From: Ursus arctos
Lineage: Eukaryota > Chordata > Mammalia > Carnivora > Ursidae
Direction: 5' to 3'
Assembly (NCBI RefSeq): GCF_023065955.2
Contig: NW_026622997.1
Span: forward strand, 11,890,001 to 11,954,000
Length of the DNA: 64,000 bases
Made by a program: the position numbers and the translations under genes. The notes below the pieces were generated by a model. That model did not search any database. It was not told where the DNA came from and was given only the letters and a program-made list of their open reading frames with translations. Of the stretch, positions 22,431 through 33,455 are shown piece after piece; the stretch's first letter is position 1, and the number at the start of each line of letters is the position of its first letter.

Positions 22431-22624
22431 TGGGGCTCCTAGGTAGCGCAGTCATTAAGTGTCTGCCTTCGGCTCAGGGCGTGATCCCGGCGTTCTGGGT
22501 TTGAGTCCCACATCGGGCTCCTCGGCTGGGAGCCTGCTTCTTCCTCTCCCTCTCCCCTGCTGTGTTCCCTCTCTCGCTGGCTGTCTCTCTGTCACATAAA
22601 TAAATAAAATCTTTAAAAAAAAAA
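22431..22624 (+). mobile_element. CAN-SINE with a 21-bp perfect target duplication
   Basis: Starts TGGGGCTCCTAGGTAGCGCA and ends in a long A-run after AAATAAATAAAATCTTTAAA. The flanks are identical over 21 bp (22410-22430 and 22625-22645, beginning AATTTGCAGACG). The body is the 'CTTCTTCCTCTCCCTCTCCC' bear-type variant. Confidence 0.97.
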
Positions 22625-22645
22625 AATTTGCAGACGACCCAGTTC

Positions 22646-23446
22646 AGCCCAGCAGGATTCTAAGATAGACGATTTTGTTGTTCATTAGTATTCAGATTCT
22701 AGACAAAAATAATTTCAATGCTCTTGTCAGCTGTGCCCTGTCCGTAACTCTTACGTAGACCGAATTGTTGGTCCGTGTGTGACTTGGTCATCTTGGGAAG
22801 GAAAAGCTCTGGGTTGCCTTCAGGAACACACTTAGCTCACCATTCCTAAGAAACCTACAGGCTGGTCAGTGCTGTCAAGCAGGGGATTCTTCCTCACCCC
22901 ATCCCCTTTGAATTCTTGGAGATGCCTTGGTTTGGCTGAGTGCACGATTCATCCACTCCAGAACACAACAGAAGCCAGCCAGGCCCTGTGGGCTGACTCA
23001 GAGGGCACCCACCTTATCCTCATCTTCGCTTCCACTTCTGACAGCCAGGAAGAAGTCCATTTGCAAGACTCCAGGGGTTTGGACCAAGAGTAACTTCTAT
23101 CTCTCCCCCTCTGCCTTCCACATGGTCTCCAGTCTCTTCTCTAAAGTGCAAACTCCCCAAGAATTAAGCAGCGTTCTTGGTAGCTTTCCCCACACTGCAG
23201 CCATCACTTCTTCAGACACTTTCTGTTGTAAAGAAATGGAGTTCTTTGGTTATTTTTTCCCCTGTATCTCTTGGGTATTCCCTAAGAATGTATCGTTTAC
23301 GTAGGCATGTAGGGAATACAGATCTTATACCAATGATGAAACTTCCCCGAAAACACAAGAACGCTTGACCATTGGGCTCACACGGGAATGCTGATGGTTA
23401 GAGACTTAAGGAGCCTTCTGAATTTGTGGAAGGGGCTTTAAGTCTT
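22646..23446. other. Intergenic, no gene recognised
   Basis: About 800 bp without recognised repeats. Two overlapping reading frames (22869-23093 and 22927-23304) have no known relatives and no splice or promoter support. Confidence 0.5.
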
Positions 23447-23463
23447 AAGAAATTAGAAAGTTG

Positions 23464-23678
23464 GTGCACCTGGGTGGCTCATTCGGTTAAGCGTCTGCTT
23501 TCGGCTCAGGTCATGATCCTGGGGTCCTGGGATGGAGCCCCACGTTGGACTCCCTGCTCTGCTCCTCAGGGAGTCTGCTTGTCCTTCTCCCTTTGCGCCC
23601 CCCCCCACTCGTGTTCTCTCTCTCCCTCTGTCTCTCTCTCAAATAAAGAAATAAAATCTTTAAAATATAAAAAAAGAA
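23464..23678 (+). mobile_element. CAN-SINE
   Basis: GTGCACCTGGGTGGCTCATT head and AAATAAAGAAATAAAATCTT tail. It is flanked by a perfect 17-bp duplication AAGAAATTAGAAAGTTG (23447-23463 and 23679-23695). Confidence 0.97.
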
Positions 23679-23695
23679 AAGAAATTAGAAAGTTG

Positions 23696-24495
23696 TCAGG
23701 TCTGGATACGCAGAAGCACATGAACCCCAGAACTGGCACTGTGTTCCTAGAGTTCTGGAGGTAGCCTTAGAAGGAAGGAGATCATCCTACAGAGATTCTC
23801 AGTCTTGCTCCATGAGCAACTGGTCTGAGAATTAGTCCCAGGTGCCAGGTGTGTGTTTGTGGGTTGTGGGGGTGGGGAGTCACATGGGGATGGGAAGGAG
23901 AGAGGCCATTCAGAGGAGAGAATGTGTACAGAAAGGACAGGGTGTAACAATATGGCGGGGGGGGGTAGATTGACCACATCTCTGAACTAAAAGGAATGAA
24001 CGCAGGGTGTGAGGAAGGAAGACCATCGATCCAAAACCCGGTTTCACATGTGAGTCTTGAGAATAACTGTATCCAAAGGTGAAAAAGAAAAGCTTTAGTT
24101 TCATCTACTTTGGGGCATGGCTGGTATACCACGCTTGCTCTGAGGTTTTTCAAAGAAAACTTGGTCAAAGATGTAACATCCCAAATCCTGGCTGGGAGAC
24201 TCATAGTTCAAAGAGTCTGGCCCTTCTAACTCTATGAGTCTGAAAGTCAGTTTTTACCTCTGTTGGGACAAGAGATCTGGGGAGAAGTTTTCTTTCCAGG
24301 TTGAAAACTTCTAAGGACTATCTTATTTTATGTATATACTGAAATATAGAAAATTGGCCTTTACGAAGATGTTTTTTAGTTTTGTAAAAAGCATTGGTAG
24401 AAAGTATGCTTCCTTTATGCGCGGCTTGCATTTTCTACAGATAGTTCATGTAATTATTAACATTCTTTCAAAAATGTGTCATGACTTTCCTACAG
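23696..24495. other. Intergenic, no gene recognised
   Basis: Moderate GC on the left and AT-rich on the right. It includes a G-run at 23955-23966 next to GGTAGATTG. A 140-codon minus-strand frame (23782-24204) has no recognisable domain. Confidence 0.5.
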
Positions 24496-24510
24496 AATTG
24501 AATAATTCCA

Positions 24511-24735
24511 GGGGCACCTGGGTGGCTCAGTCAGTTAAGGGTCTGACTCTTGACTTCGGCTCAGGTCATGATCTCGGGGTCATGAGATTGAGCCCCATGG
24601 TTAGTCTGTTGGTTGGTTGGTTGGTCTCAACACTCAGCAGACAATCTGCTTCTCTCTGTCTCCCTGTGCCCTTTCCTCTGCTCACGTGTGCTCTCTCTCT
24701 CTCTCTGAAATAAATAAATAAATCTTTTTAAAAAA
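24511..24735 (+). mobile_element. CAN-SINE with internal (GGTT)n expansion
   Basis: GGGGCACCTGGGTGGCTCAG head. The usual 'CATGTTGGGCTC' region is replaced by several GGTT repeats (about 24600-24625). Perfect 15-bp duplication AATTGAATAATTCCA at 24496-24510 and 24736-24750. Confidence 0.96.
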
Positions 24736-24750
24736 AATTGAATAATTCCA

Positions 24751-25869
24751 CCTCTTTAAGGTGAAGAATTTGACTCACTTTGGTGTTAGCCAGAGGATTC
24801 TGTCTTTACTTAAAAAAAGTCTAAACTTTATATTAATCAGTTGCTTTGGTTTAAACATATTTATTTCTTGCAAATAAACCTCATGTTTCTTTGTTTTACC
24901 TTTTGTCAAATGTATGTAGTATTTATTTTGGAAAGTCAACTAAATCATCAAGTTACACAGAAAATAGTCATAGACCACTTTCCCCATTCTTCCCCTCTTC
25001 ACCAATTATTCCTCCCTTGGTGTCTGCTATGTTTTTTAGTTGATTCTTAGGTATTTGCCCCTATTTCTCCAGTTAACGAGCTTATATTTCTATAGCTTTA
25101 TTTTCAGATTAAGGCATTAGTTATTTTCCTTCTTGTATGAAAGGTGAGAATTCGGTCTTGCTCCTTCCTGAGCCCCAGCTCCTCCCTGGCCCACACTCTT
25201 ACCCTTTCTTCTCCCCATCGCCAGTACAGTTATATTTCACATGAGTTCCGGTATTTGTGCTAGTGGGGCTATCTGCTGTTCAGAGCAGAACGTGAACCAT
25301 TTTTCTTTCCCTTCTAGCTATTAGTTCTTCCCCAAATTAATGTGGAGGAGCAAAACTTGCCAGCCCCAAATGTGTCTCTTTGGCATGTAGATTGTTTTAG
25401 GCTCATTATTTTTAGGAAACAGAAGTCTCGGGAAGAACCCTCGTCCTTTCTCCTGAGTGGAAGAATTTAGATAGAGGACCTGCTCCAGCAAGGGAAGTGT
25501 CACCAAGATAACTACAGTATAATATAAACTAGGTGAAGTAGACAGGAAGGAACTTAGCCAAGGCTGTTTGTTAAAATTCCGCCTTCCGTCCCAATGTTTC
25601 TGAGTGGTCCAGCAAACATTTGTTTACCAAGCGTGTATTCTTTTTCATCTTCCTGTGAATTGTCTTCCTTCTCTTTGAACTCCCAAACCCCTTCCAGCTT
25701 CTCCTCAGTTCAGGATGACCTATACTCATTTTGACCGTCTTTGGAATCTCCTGTGTTTATACGGATTCTCTTTACATGTGTCATTACATTTGGTCTCACA
25801 CCAGTTTAACTCTTAGACCAGCCAAAAGAATCTTAAAGGGTACAGAAAAATTTTTCCTCCCCAATATTA
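24751..25869. other. Intergenic, no gene recognised
   Basis: AT-rich sequence with small frames only. I see no exon, promoter or named repeat. Ancient L1 or L2 pieces may be hidden. Confidence 0.5.
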
Positions 25870-25883
25870 ACAGCTATCTTTTA

Positions 25884-26080
25884 TTTTTTTTAATTTTTTA
25901 TTTTTATTGTTTTAAACCTCTTTAAATATTAGTGTTTATTTTTTTCTTTTTTAAAAAGTATTTTTGTATTATATTATGTTGGTCACCATACAGTACATCC
26001 CTGGTTTTTGATGTAAAGTTCGAAGATTCATTAGTTGCGTGTAACATCCAGTGCACCATGTAATACGTGCTCTCCTTACT
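25884..26080 (-). mobile_element. Young carnivore L1, 5'-truncated to the 3' end
   Basis: Antisense 3' end: T-rich start, then 'GTTGGTCACCATACAGTACA', 'CATCCCTGGTTTTTGATGTA' and 'CAGTGCACCATGTAATACGT'. It shares this 3' end with the copy at 49600-49800. Both sides carry the perfect 14-bp duplication ACAGCTATCTTTTA (25870-25883 and 26081-26094), typical of L1 target-primed insertion. No coding sequence remains. Confidence 0.95.
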
Positions 26081-26094
26081 ACAGCTATCTTTTA

Positions 26095-27125
26095 AAAAAT
26101 TTTTCTTTACTTTTCTGTGTGGCTATGACTAATTCAATCCCAAACTCTCTACTAATTGTTTAGATCCCTTCCCAAAATGTTCCTTTACATCAAACTTCCT
26201 ATCAATTTCATCTTCACGAAAGCTCTCTGGGCTGGTTGCCACTGTGCGGGTGCACACCTGTCATCCTGGGGTCTCTTCATTGTCTCACAGGGTTCCCCTC
26301 ACCTCTCTCCTACCTTGGATCTCCAGTTCCCTGTCTTATTTTTCATCTCTTTGTCTTTTTTGTTCTGCGAGGTTTCCAATCTTAAATTGAATTTTCATTT
26401 CTGAAAAGACTTGATTTCCAGTATCTTTTAAAAAATTCTCTCAATGCAGGTTTTTAATATGATCCTATTCTTCGTTCATGAATATACTTTCTTCTGTATC
26501 TCTGCAATACAGTTTACAAAAAGATGTTCTCTTGAAAATTCTACCTTGATCCCCCCCACAGAACAGTCCAGCATCCTGCTTGGAGGTGAGAGCCTGGCTC
26601 CCAGCATCTGGAAGCCTAGCACAGGAAACTTTCATTGCTTCATTCATCACTGTGTAAACATTCACACCATCTTCCTCCCTTCAGTAGGGTCTCCTCCCCC
26701 CTCACTGTGCCCAGTGTCCCCAAGTCCAGAGAACCTCTCTTTACCTTCCCCTGAGAACAAAACTCCCATATTTTTCTGTCATGGGGGAGGAGCAGTCATG
26801 GAGTAGGGGAGGGGATCCATGGGTTTAACAGTTTCCTAAACAGCTTTCACTTAGTCCTTCCTAGGATGGAAGTCATACCTCCTTCACCCCTGGTTTCAAT
26901 TGCTGCCATTTCCTGGGTATTTTAAGGATTCTTGGGGTGTATACCAAACTGTTCTCAGCTTCTCCCAGTTGTTCAGTGTTCAGCTTTTCAGGTCAGATAA
27001 GTCACTTGCCAATGGTCCATTTCCAGCTTCCAAAGTTTTATTTTATTTCCTCTCTCAGTCTCCTTGTCCCTGGGCAGGTTTTGTTTGCTTTGTTTTTAAC
27101 ATTTCAGGAGGGAACAAAATTGGAC
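26095..27125. other. Intergenic, no gene recognised
   Basis: About 1 kb with C/T-rich stretches. A 120-codon frame at 26444-26806 has no recognisable domain and is probably chance. Confidence 0.5.
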
Positions 27126-27183
27126 GCATGCACGCACGCGCGCGCGTGTGTGTGTGTGTATGTGTGTGTGTGTGTGTGTGTGC
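27126..27183. repeat. Alternating CG/TG purine-pyrimidine tract
   Basis: GCATGCACGCACGCGCGCGC followed by a (TG)n run interrupted once by TA. The alternation of purine and pyrimidine is nearly unbroken for about 58 bp, the pattern most prone to form Z-DNA. Confidence 0.95.
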
Positions 27184-27780
27184 TTATCACATACCTTTAT
27201 CCAGAACTACGTTGCAAATTCTAACAGAATTGTTTAGTTAAGGATACACAAACACTGCAGAAAATGGCCTAGAAATCTTTTATTTCATTGGTGTGAGCCC
27301 CTAAGAAAACGAAATAAAAAATATTGTATTTAGATGAAAGCCTAATTCTTTTACCTTCATGACCTCTTAAGCATCTTTTTAAGCAGGCCAGGCAAGACAA
27401 AAGAGAGGTAGCGCTGAATCATCAATCAACAGCTTTTTCTGGTCTCTCTCTCTTTTTAATTGAGAAGGCTTTAAAGATCATGCATATCTTCACTTATGTT
27501 GGTGAAAAAAAGAAGAATCACAAGAGGACAGGGTTACTTGGTGGGTCTGAGTTCCGGAAGAATAGAGGGAAGATGGAGGAGACTGGAAAACTGGCAAGAA
27601 GGAGCAGGCAGAGAGACGGGAGGGAAACGATGGGCATAGTATCCCCCAAACTCACGTCGCTTTGAATTGCCGGCACAGGGAATTTTGTAGTAACTGCAAA
27701 AACTATCTGAGCTCTTCATTTTATTCCATCTCTATAAAATTCCATACGTGGAAAGAAAGTGTCTCCTCCTATTCATCTCC
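27184..27780. other. Intergenic, no gene recognised
   Basis: No recognisable repeat or gene. Small frames near 27480-27720 are purine-rich and have no support. Confidence 0.45.
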
Positions 27781-27784
27781 AGGT

Positions 27785-27920
27785 AGTCAGGCCTTTAATA
27801 CACATTTATCGAGAACCAGTGATGTGCTAGCCCTGTGCTGGGAGCTGAGGGATGCGAAGCTCGTTAAGACTTTCCTGAGGGAGTTAGTCTGTAGTCTAAC
27901 TGGAGAGAGAGACATCTTTT
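27785..27920 (-). mobile_element. LINE L2 fragment
   Basis: Contains TTTAATACACATTTATCGAG, 'GCTAGCCCTGTGCTGGGAGC' and 'AGTCTGTAGTCTAACTGGAG', the antisense L2 3' end in order. Confidence 0.75.
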
Positions 27921-27936
27921 TAAAAATGCGATATAG

Positions 27937-28120
27937 GGGGCGCCTGGGTGGCTCAGTTGGTTAAGCGTCTGCCTTCAGCTCAGGTTATGATCCCAGGGTC
28001 CTGGGATCAAGCCTCACCTCGGGGCTTAGATGGAGTCTGCTTCTCCCTCTCCCTTTGCCTGCCCCCCACCCCCGCTCATGTTCTCTCTCTCTCAAATAAA
28101 GAAAATCTTAAAAAAAAAAA
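27937..28120 (+). mobile_element. CAN-SINE
   Basis: GGGGCGCCTGGGTGGCTCAG head, 'CTCCCTCTCCCTTTGCCTGC' body, AAATAAAGAAAATCTTAAAA tail. Imperfect flanks AATGCGATATAGG and AATGCTGTATAGG. Confidence 0.95.
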
Positions 28121-28173
28121 TTTTAAATGCTGTATAGGTACAACATGAGAAGTGATGCAGTAGGGGTTTTCTT

Positions 28174-28365
28174 TCCCTTTCTTTTTTAAAGGTTTTTCTT
28201 TATTTGAGAGAGCGAGAACAAGTGGGGAGAGGGATGGAAGGAGAGGGAGAAGCAGACTCCCCACTGAGCAGGGAGCCCGACATGGGGCTCGATCCCAGGA
28301 CCCTGGGATCATGACCTGAGCTAAAGGCAGCTGCATAAACCACTGAGCTACCCAGGCGTCCCACA
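28174..28365 (-). mobile_element. CAN-SINE
   Basis: Reverse-oriented, ending CACTGAGCTACCCAGGCGTC. Perfect 16-bp duplication CAGTAGGGGTTTTCTT (28158-28173 and 28366-28381). It lies about 50 bp from the plus-strand SINE at 27937. Confidence 0.97.
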
Positions 28366-28574
28366 CAGTAGGGGTTTTCTTGACTTTGGGTCCAGAGGAG
28401 GACCAAAGGCGGATGGAATTTATCCTGTCTGGGGCATAAAGAAGCCTTCAGTTGGGGAGGGCATCTGGATAGTGGAAAAGCAGGGCAGAGAATGGGTGCA
28501 CCTGCAGGGAAATGAAATCATTAAAGATGGCTGAAGAGTGGATGGATGACCATTGGAGCCAAGTCTTTTGAAGG

Positions 28575-28735
28575 AATTTGAAAATGGTTCTTCAGGCCAG
28601 TGATCTTCAACATCAGCTCCCTGGCAGGGTTCACTGCCTATAAGTCCTTAGAAATCCTGACACAGACTTTCTTGGGTCCTCTCAATCTCTATCTTTCAAA
28701 AGCTCTCGGGTTTAGAAACAACTGCTTTAGGCAGT
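28575..28735. mobile_element. Probable MER5-like hAT element
   Basis: 'CCAGTGATCTTCAACATCAG' at one end, followed by a GGGTTTAGAAACAACTGCTT end. This resembles a diverged MER5 element. Tentative. Confidence 0.4.
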
Positions 28736-28740
28736 ACAAT

Positions 28741-30560
28741 TTCCACTGAAGGGATTTAGGTAGGGCGAGAACATAATCGGATTAGCATTTTGGAAATATC
28801 CCTTTGCCCATAATGTGGAAGTTGGACCGAGGGAGAGATCGGAGACAGAGAAGCCAGTCTGGAGGCCAGTGAGACTGGCACCTGCCCTAAGGCCGTGGCC
28901 GTCGGGACGGGAGGGCTAAGACCTGGCAGCCTGTGGGGGCTATGTGGCTTAGAGAAAGGAGAGGAATGTCTGGGTTTCTGGCTCCCACGGGAGCAGGGTA
29001 GACAGTGGCCCAACCGGTCAAGATGGAAATCAGGAGATGATCAGGTTTGGGGCAAGAGAATGAGATACTTTGGGGGCCCAATGAGCTGGTGCTTTCAGGG
29101 GGCAAGTGTGCAAATGGACGCTGCCACGTGGGGGGGCTGGTATTTGACCCCAGAAACAAGTGAGTTGCACCGAGTGTGAGTGAAACCAGTAAATAAAGAA
29201 TTAACAGGGCAGATGAGCGAAGCTGCAACTCTTTCCCCATTTCTGCCTCTTCTCAGAATGCTGTCTGCCTGTAAAGAATCATATTCTTGCTCGATGCTCG
29301 CGATAACCAAGTGTTCATTTAGTGGTTTTGCGGGAACTCAAGGTTTCATCAAGAAGCCGGGTGAAACCAGTTGGGACCACTCCCCTTCTCTTAGAGACCA
29401 AAAAAAGGAGATGAATTCTCCTTTACTTAGTAACTTCCCTTATCTGATTTTGAGTCACTAGCTCCTCTCCCCCTCATGTCGACGTCCTGCCTCTAAAAAA
29501 ATCCCCAACTCTTCCCTTCTGGAAGCAGATCTGAGGTTCTTGCCCCCATCCCCTCCTTTGACGGCCTTTCAGATGAACTCCTTCCTTGCTGCGTACTGGA
29601 CGTGTCAGTGATGGGCTTTGCTGTGCAACTGGGGCGGGGTAGACTAGGGTTCCGTTACCCGAGGAGGGGACAAGGGAAGAGAACTTTGCTTTCAACCTTG
29701 ACAGCAGGTAGGACAGTGAGCACGGAATGGGAGAAAGCAGGGGAGACTGGCAAATGGGCAAGGAGGAGCTGAGAGATGGAAGAAATGGAAGGCGTGGAGT
29801 CCTCCACACAGGGAGCACAGCCTTAAAGCAGGGTGTGGCCAACCGAGCGGGTGTTTCCCCAGAAGGCCCCCTCCCACTCTGCAGAGGCACCCTGGGAGGG
29901 GGGAGCCACCCGCCCCGAGGGGAAGGTGGGGAGCACAAAGCCAGAGACCTCCCTCAATTATTTGTAATCTCTTCGCAGGTTCCGCCAGTGCTCAGCAGCG
30001 TTTTCTCCCAGAGACAGAAGCTGGAGGGTGCTTGGGGCCTGGGTGGAGCTCCAGCAGCCGTAATTGCTGAGTGAGAAGCTGCTCCGGAGCTTGGTGACCC
30101 AGCCTTGGGGAGGCGGGCCACCCACTCTTCAGAAAGAGGCCAGCTCTGAGCTGTGCACTGCTGCGGAACTTTCTTCTGATTTGGGCAGCAGATGCCCAGC
30201 GTTCAGGAATCCTTCTAGAGGCTGCAAAAAAGAAGCAGGACAATAAAGAAGAAAACGAAACTTTCCCCTCTATTCTCTGCTCTCCACTCTCTTTGGTTTA
30301 ATTTGAGTTGAAATGAGATGTTATGCTTCATAAAGGAGGCTCATCAAGGCCCCGGTTGTGAAGTGACATTGAATTTCTTTTATAAGCTTTTTTTTTTCTC
30401 TTTCATCCAGCAAGATTAAGTCTTTTTTCATCGGAAGATCTCAAGTCTCATCAGGGACACCAATGACTTGATCCGTGCCGTACTCCCCGTGAAGCAGGAA
30501 AGAGCAGTTTTCTGTTCCGTAGAGAACCTGGGGGCTCGATGACTTGGGTAGATAACCGGG
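28741..30560. other. Intergenic, no gene recognised
   Basis: GC-moderate sequence with several long chance frames, for example 154 codons on the minus strand at 29474-29938. The codon content is low-complexity (P, S, R, L) and there is no splice or promoter support. Ancient repeats are possible. Confidence 0.5.
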
Positions 30561-30574
30561 TGCTATGAGAACCT

Positions 30575-30985
30575 TCATTCGCTTCTTCATTCAGAAGGTA
30601 TTTATGGGCTGCCTACTCGGTGCAAAAGAGTGTGCAGGAAACTATGCCCTGCCCACAGGGACACAGCCCGCTGGGGAGACAAGACACAACACGCACGCGA
30701 AGCTTAGAAACACTGCAAAGAACAAGGGCCCGTGCCATCGCTTGCCAAGTGAAAGGCAGAAGGGAAGAGCTCCTATTTGCCAGGAGTGGTCCCTTAGCTC
30801 TGTCTGATCTGGGGGCACTGGTGGTGGAGCTGGGGCTCCCAGTGACACGCCGCAGGGAGGCCAGCGGCACGCAGACCCCTGCCCCTTGCAGGCTCTCAGC
30901 CTTCTCCCCTCCACAATGGGGGTAACTAAAGCAAATCCAAAGTTATTGAAAGCACTCAGTAAGTATGGCTGACGTCATTCTTCCC
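30575..30985 (-). mobile_element. L2/MIR-like ancient repeat with a CRE motif
   Basis: The start reads 'TTCATTCAGAAGGTATTTAT', 'GGCTGCCTACTCGGTGCAAA' and 'CACAGGGACACAGCCCGCTGGGGAGACA', here in part, which is antisense L2. The end 'AAAGCACTCAGTAAGTATGG' looks MIR-like. A TGACGTCA palindrome lies at 30970-30977, probably a chance or repeat-borne CRE. Confidence 0.6.
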
Positions 30986-32630
30986 CTTCCTTCCCACACG
31001 GCCCCCCTGGCTTGCGCTCTCCCCCAGAACATAGCTCCCCACCTCCATTCCACTTCTCACACTGTCAGGACTGTCCGACTCCTTCTCTGCTACCCTCCCT
31101 AGCCACGTCATGTGAAGTCTCCCCTCTTGGCACATAGTAGGGGCTTTGGAAACGTATGTGGAATCAATCGGGGAACAAAGAGCCTTATAGGACGGAGAGT
31201 AGAAGTGTGCTCTGAGCTAAGGCTGGAATGTGCTTGGGTGATTCAGAAGACAGTGAATCAACCTGTTCCATTGGGAGTCGAAGGTGGGTGGGGGAGAAAC
31301 CGTGGAAAATAGACAGGGACCCAATTGTGGCAAGTCCTGTATGTCCCTGCAGCAGGCTGAGGCCCAGGGCTTGGTCCTGCTGGTACAGGGAGATGCTGAG
31401 TGGTTTAGAACAGGGGGCTGACTGACAGGGAAACGTAGGAGGAACTTCAACGTGTGTCACCGTGGGATGGCGGGACGGGCAAGTGTTTACACAAGACACG
31501 GTGCTGGCCATTCTCAGAGTGGGAATATAAAGGCAAAGATACAGTAAACAAAACAAAAAAAACCCCCACAAATATATATATATATTCATTCCACTAAAGA
31601 GCATTTTAGCCCCTGATAGGACAATGACATTTATAATTTAAAAATCCAGACAAGTTTCATTCAGGCTATAACAGAATGACCTCAGCCTCTGAGCAAGGAT
31701 TGATCTGAAACTCTGATCTTTCACTCCTAAGGATGCTAGCCTTGTGAATAAGGCCAGTTCTCCGCCCACGGATGGGATTCTCTCTAGACACTGGCTGGAC
31801 CGGGACGGCAGTGAAGAGTCCGAGCTCCTTCCTATCTTTTGTGCTTACTCTGACTCTCAGGAGACTCCTGGAAAAGAGGTTTTTCTGGAGGGAATGTGAG
31901 TGTGAGTGTGCGTTTATGTGTGTGTGTGCACACACACCCCTGACCCCCTACCACCACCTGGCGCTTGTGGGTGTGACTTCCCTCCTCCTTCTCCAGATCT
32001 TATCTGGAGCAAAACACTGGTTGCTGTTGATCCTAAACTCTGTTAAGAGAGTCTCGGAGGCTCAGTAAACCTGGGCTTGAAAAATACCACAGATCCACAC
32101 TTGTGGGAGAAGGGGGACAGGGCAGGTTTCAACAAACCTCTTGGCCTGCAGGCAAAGAGCTCATGGCAAAAATGACTATTCGAAGAAAGCTCGGGTGTGC
32201 CAGCTTTTACATTTTTTCCAGGACGAATTAATTTGGCAATGATGATTACTCATGTTGGCAAACAGAGGGGAATGAAAAATGCACAGTAAGGGAGGAGGTA
32301 GAGGGAGAAAGGTGTGTGGGGAAGGGGGCACGACTGGGAATGCATGAAGGGAAAGGACAGCTGAGTGGAGCAGCAGACAGAGGAGAGAGGACACAAGGAA
32401 AGTGGCCGAGAAGTGCATGGGGTGAGAGAGGAAGGATTTACTCTTTGTCGGGCCAGCCCGCTCTCTCCAACTCCAACTCCCTTTGGAAGTCTTATCTAGA
32501 ATTGCAAGTGGTCTGCTAAGGGGCACAAAGGCATCTGGTCTTTGACTACTTCTTTCTGAAAGGTCACTTTTGCTCATTTGAAACAAAAAATAACCACACT
32601 GCGCTCCTGTACTGAGGGGTTTCTACCTGG
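30986..32630. other. Intergenic with simple repeats
   Basis: No gene recognised. It contains a short (TA)n stretch near 31571-31586 and the TG/CA palindrome at 31920-31937. Open frames at 31185-31604 and 32176-32586 (minus) resemble no known protein. Confidence 0.5.
31920..31937. repeat. TG/CA palindrome
   Basis: GTGTGTGTGCACACACAC is an 18-bp perfect palindrome in which the TG run turns into CA. It can form Z-DNA or a small cruciform. Confidence 0.9.
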
Positions 32631-32639
32631 AGGGGCATT

Positions 32640-32830
32640 GCACATTTCATGCTCATTACAGGTCTCTGAGGGATGTGCCATTCTCCCCACCTCCACTTCA
32701 GTCTGAAGCCCAACCACTTCACACGGTGAATCAGTGACAGAGCTCAGAATCTGAACCCTGACAGGCTGGCTCCAGAGCTCCCCAGCTTAGCCAGCATCTC
32801 ATCTGTACCCTGTACTCATCTCCCTGTTCC
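32640..32830 (-). mobile_element. MIR fragment
   Basis: 'ATGCTCATTACAGGTCTCTG', 'TCACACGGTGAATCAGTGAC', 'AGAGCTCAGAATCTGAACCC' and 'CTGACAGGCTGGCTCCAGAG' follow the antisense MIR order. Confidence 0.75.
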
Positions 32831-32924
32831 CGTTCGTAGTCTATTAACAAGTCCATTGAGGATTGTGTACAATAGGCTTGTCTTAGATTTCAAAGGAAAA
32901 ACACTTTTGGCTACAGCAGAATCC

Positions 32925-33125
32925 CTAGTACGTGCCAGGAGCTGGGCTTGACACTTATTTCCTTGAATACTTTCCATCCTCAGACGTAGCCATTACCGTG
33001 TCACTTACAGATTGAGGAATTCTAGAGAGAGAAGTAATTTGCCATGGGTGACAGAGCTAATAGGTCTCAGAGCCTGGGATCCAAACCCAGGTCTGTCTGA
33101 CCTCAGAGCTCTTCCCACCCTTTCC
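32925..33125 (-). mobile_element. MIR element
   Basis: 'TAGTACGTGCCAGGAGCTGG', 'GTAATTTGCCATGGGTGACA', 'GAGCCTGGGATCCAAACCCA' and 'GGTCTGTCTGACCTCAGAGC' are in the order of antisense MIR. One of the better preserved MIR copies here. Confidence 0.85.
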
Positions 33126-33269
33126 TTCCCATGACTTGTCCACATGCCCTTGGAGGCTTTCTCAAACTCAGAGGCCCTGAGGGATGGAGGTTGCACAGGT
33201 GACTTCTGGGGCGGAGCAGGTAGGTTTCCTGTCATGTCCCTTCCCTTCCCCTCTTGCTTTCTTCTCAAC

Positions 33270-33455
33270 ATCTCAGTAGTGTATTCCAGTGTCTTGCTAC
33301 TCAAATAGGATTCCCAGAGCAGCAGCATGAGATCACCAGGGAGGGAGCTTGCTCGAAAGCAGAATTGCAAGCCCCACCCACCTACACAAGCCGAATCTTT
33401 CCCCAGGACCCCCAGGAGACTCTAGTTCTATCAACGTTTGAGAACCATGGTCTAG
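33270..33455. mobile_element. MER5-type hAT element
   Basis: GTCTTGCTACTCAAATAGGA, 'GAGATCACCAGGGAGGGAGC', 'GCAAGCCCCACCCACCTACA' and a GTTTGAGAACCATGGTC end are the landmarks of MER5 non-autonomous elements. The terminal inverted repeats are partly visible. Confidence 0.75.

Noticed and set aside
23426..23764. 112-codon frame with a 'WVAHSVKRLLSAQVMILGSWDGAPRW' type segment
   Set aside because: This segment recurs in many frames and is the translation of the CAN-SINE head, not a protein family.
29474..29938. 154-codon minus-strand frame
   Set aside because: Proline/serine/leucine-rich, no domain, in GC-rich DNA; no exon signals.
30970..30977. TGACGTCA (CRE) palindrome
   Set aside because: Lies at the end of an ancient repeat and is not accompanied by CpG clustering or other promoter signs, so it is kept only as a note.
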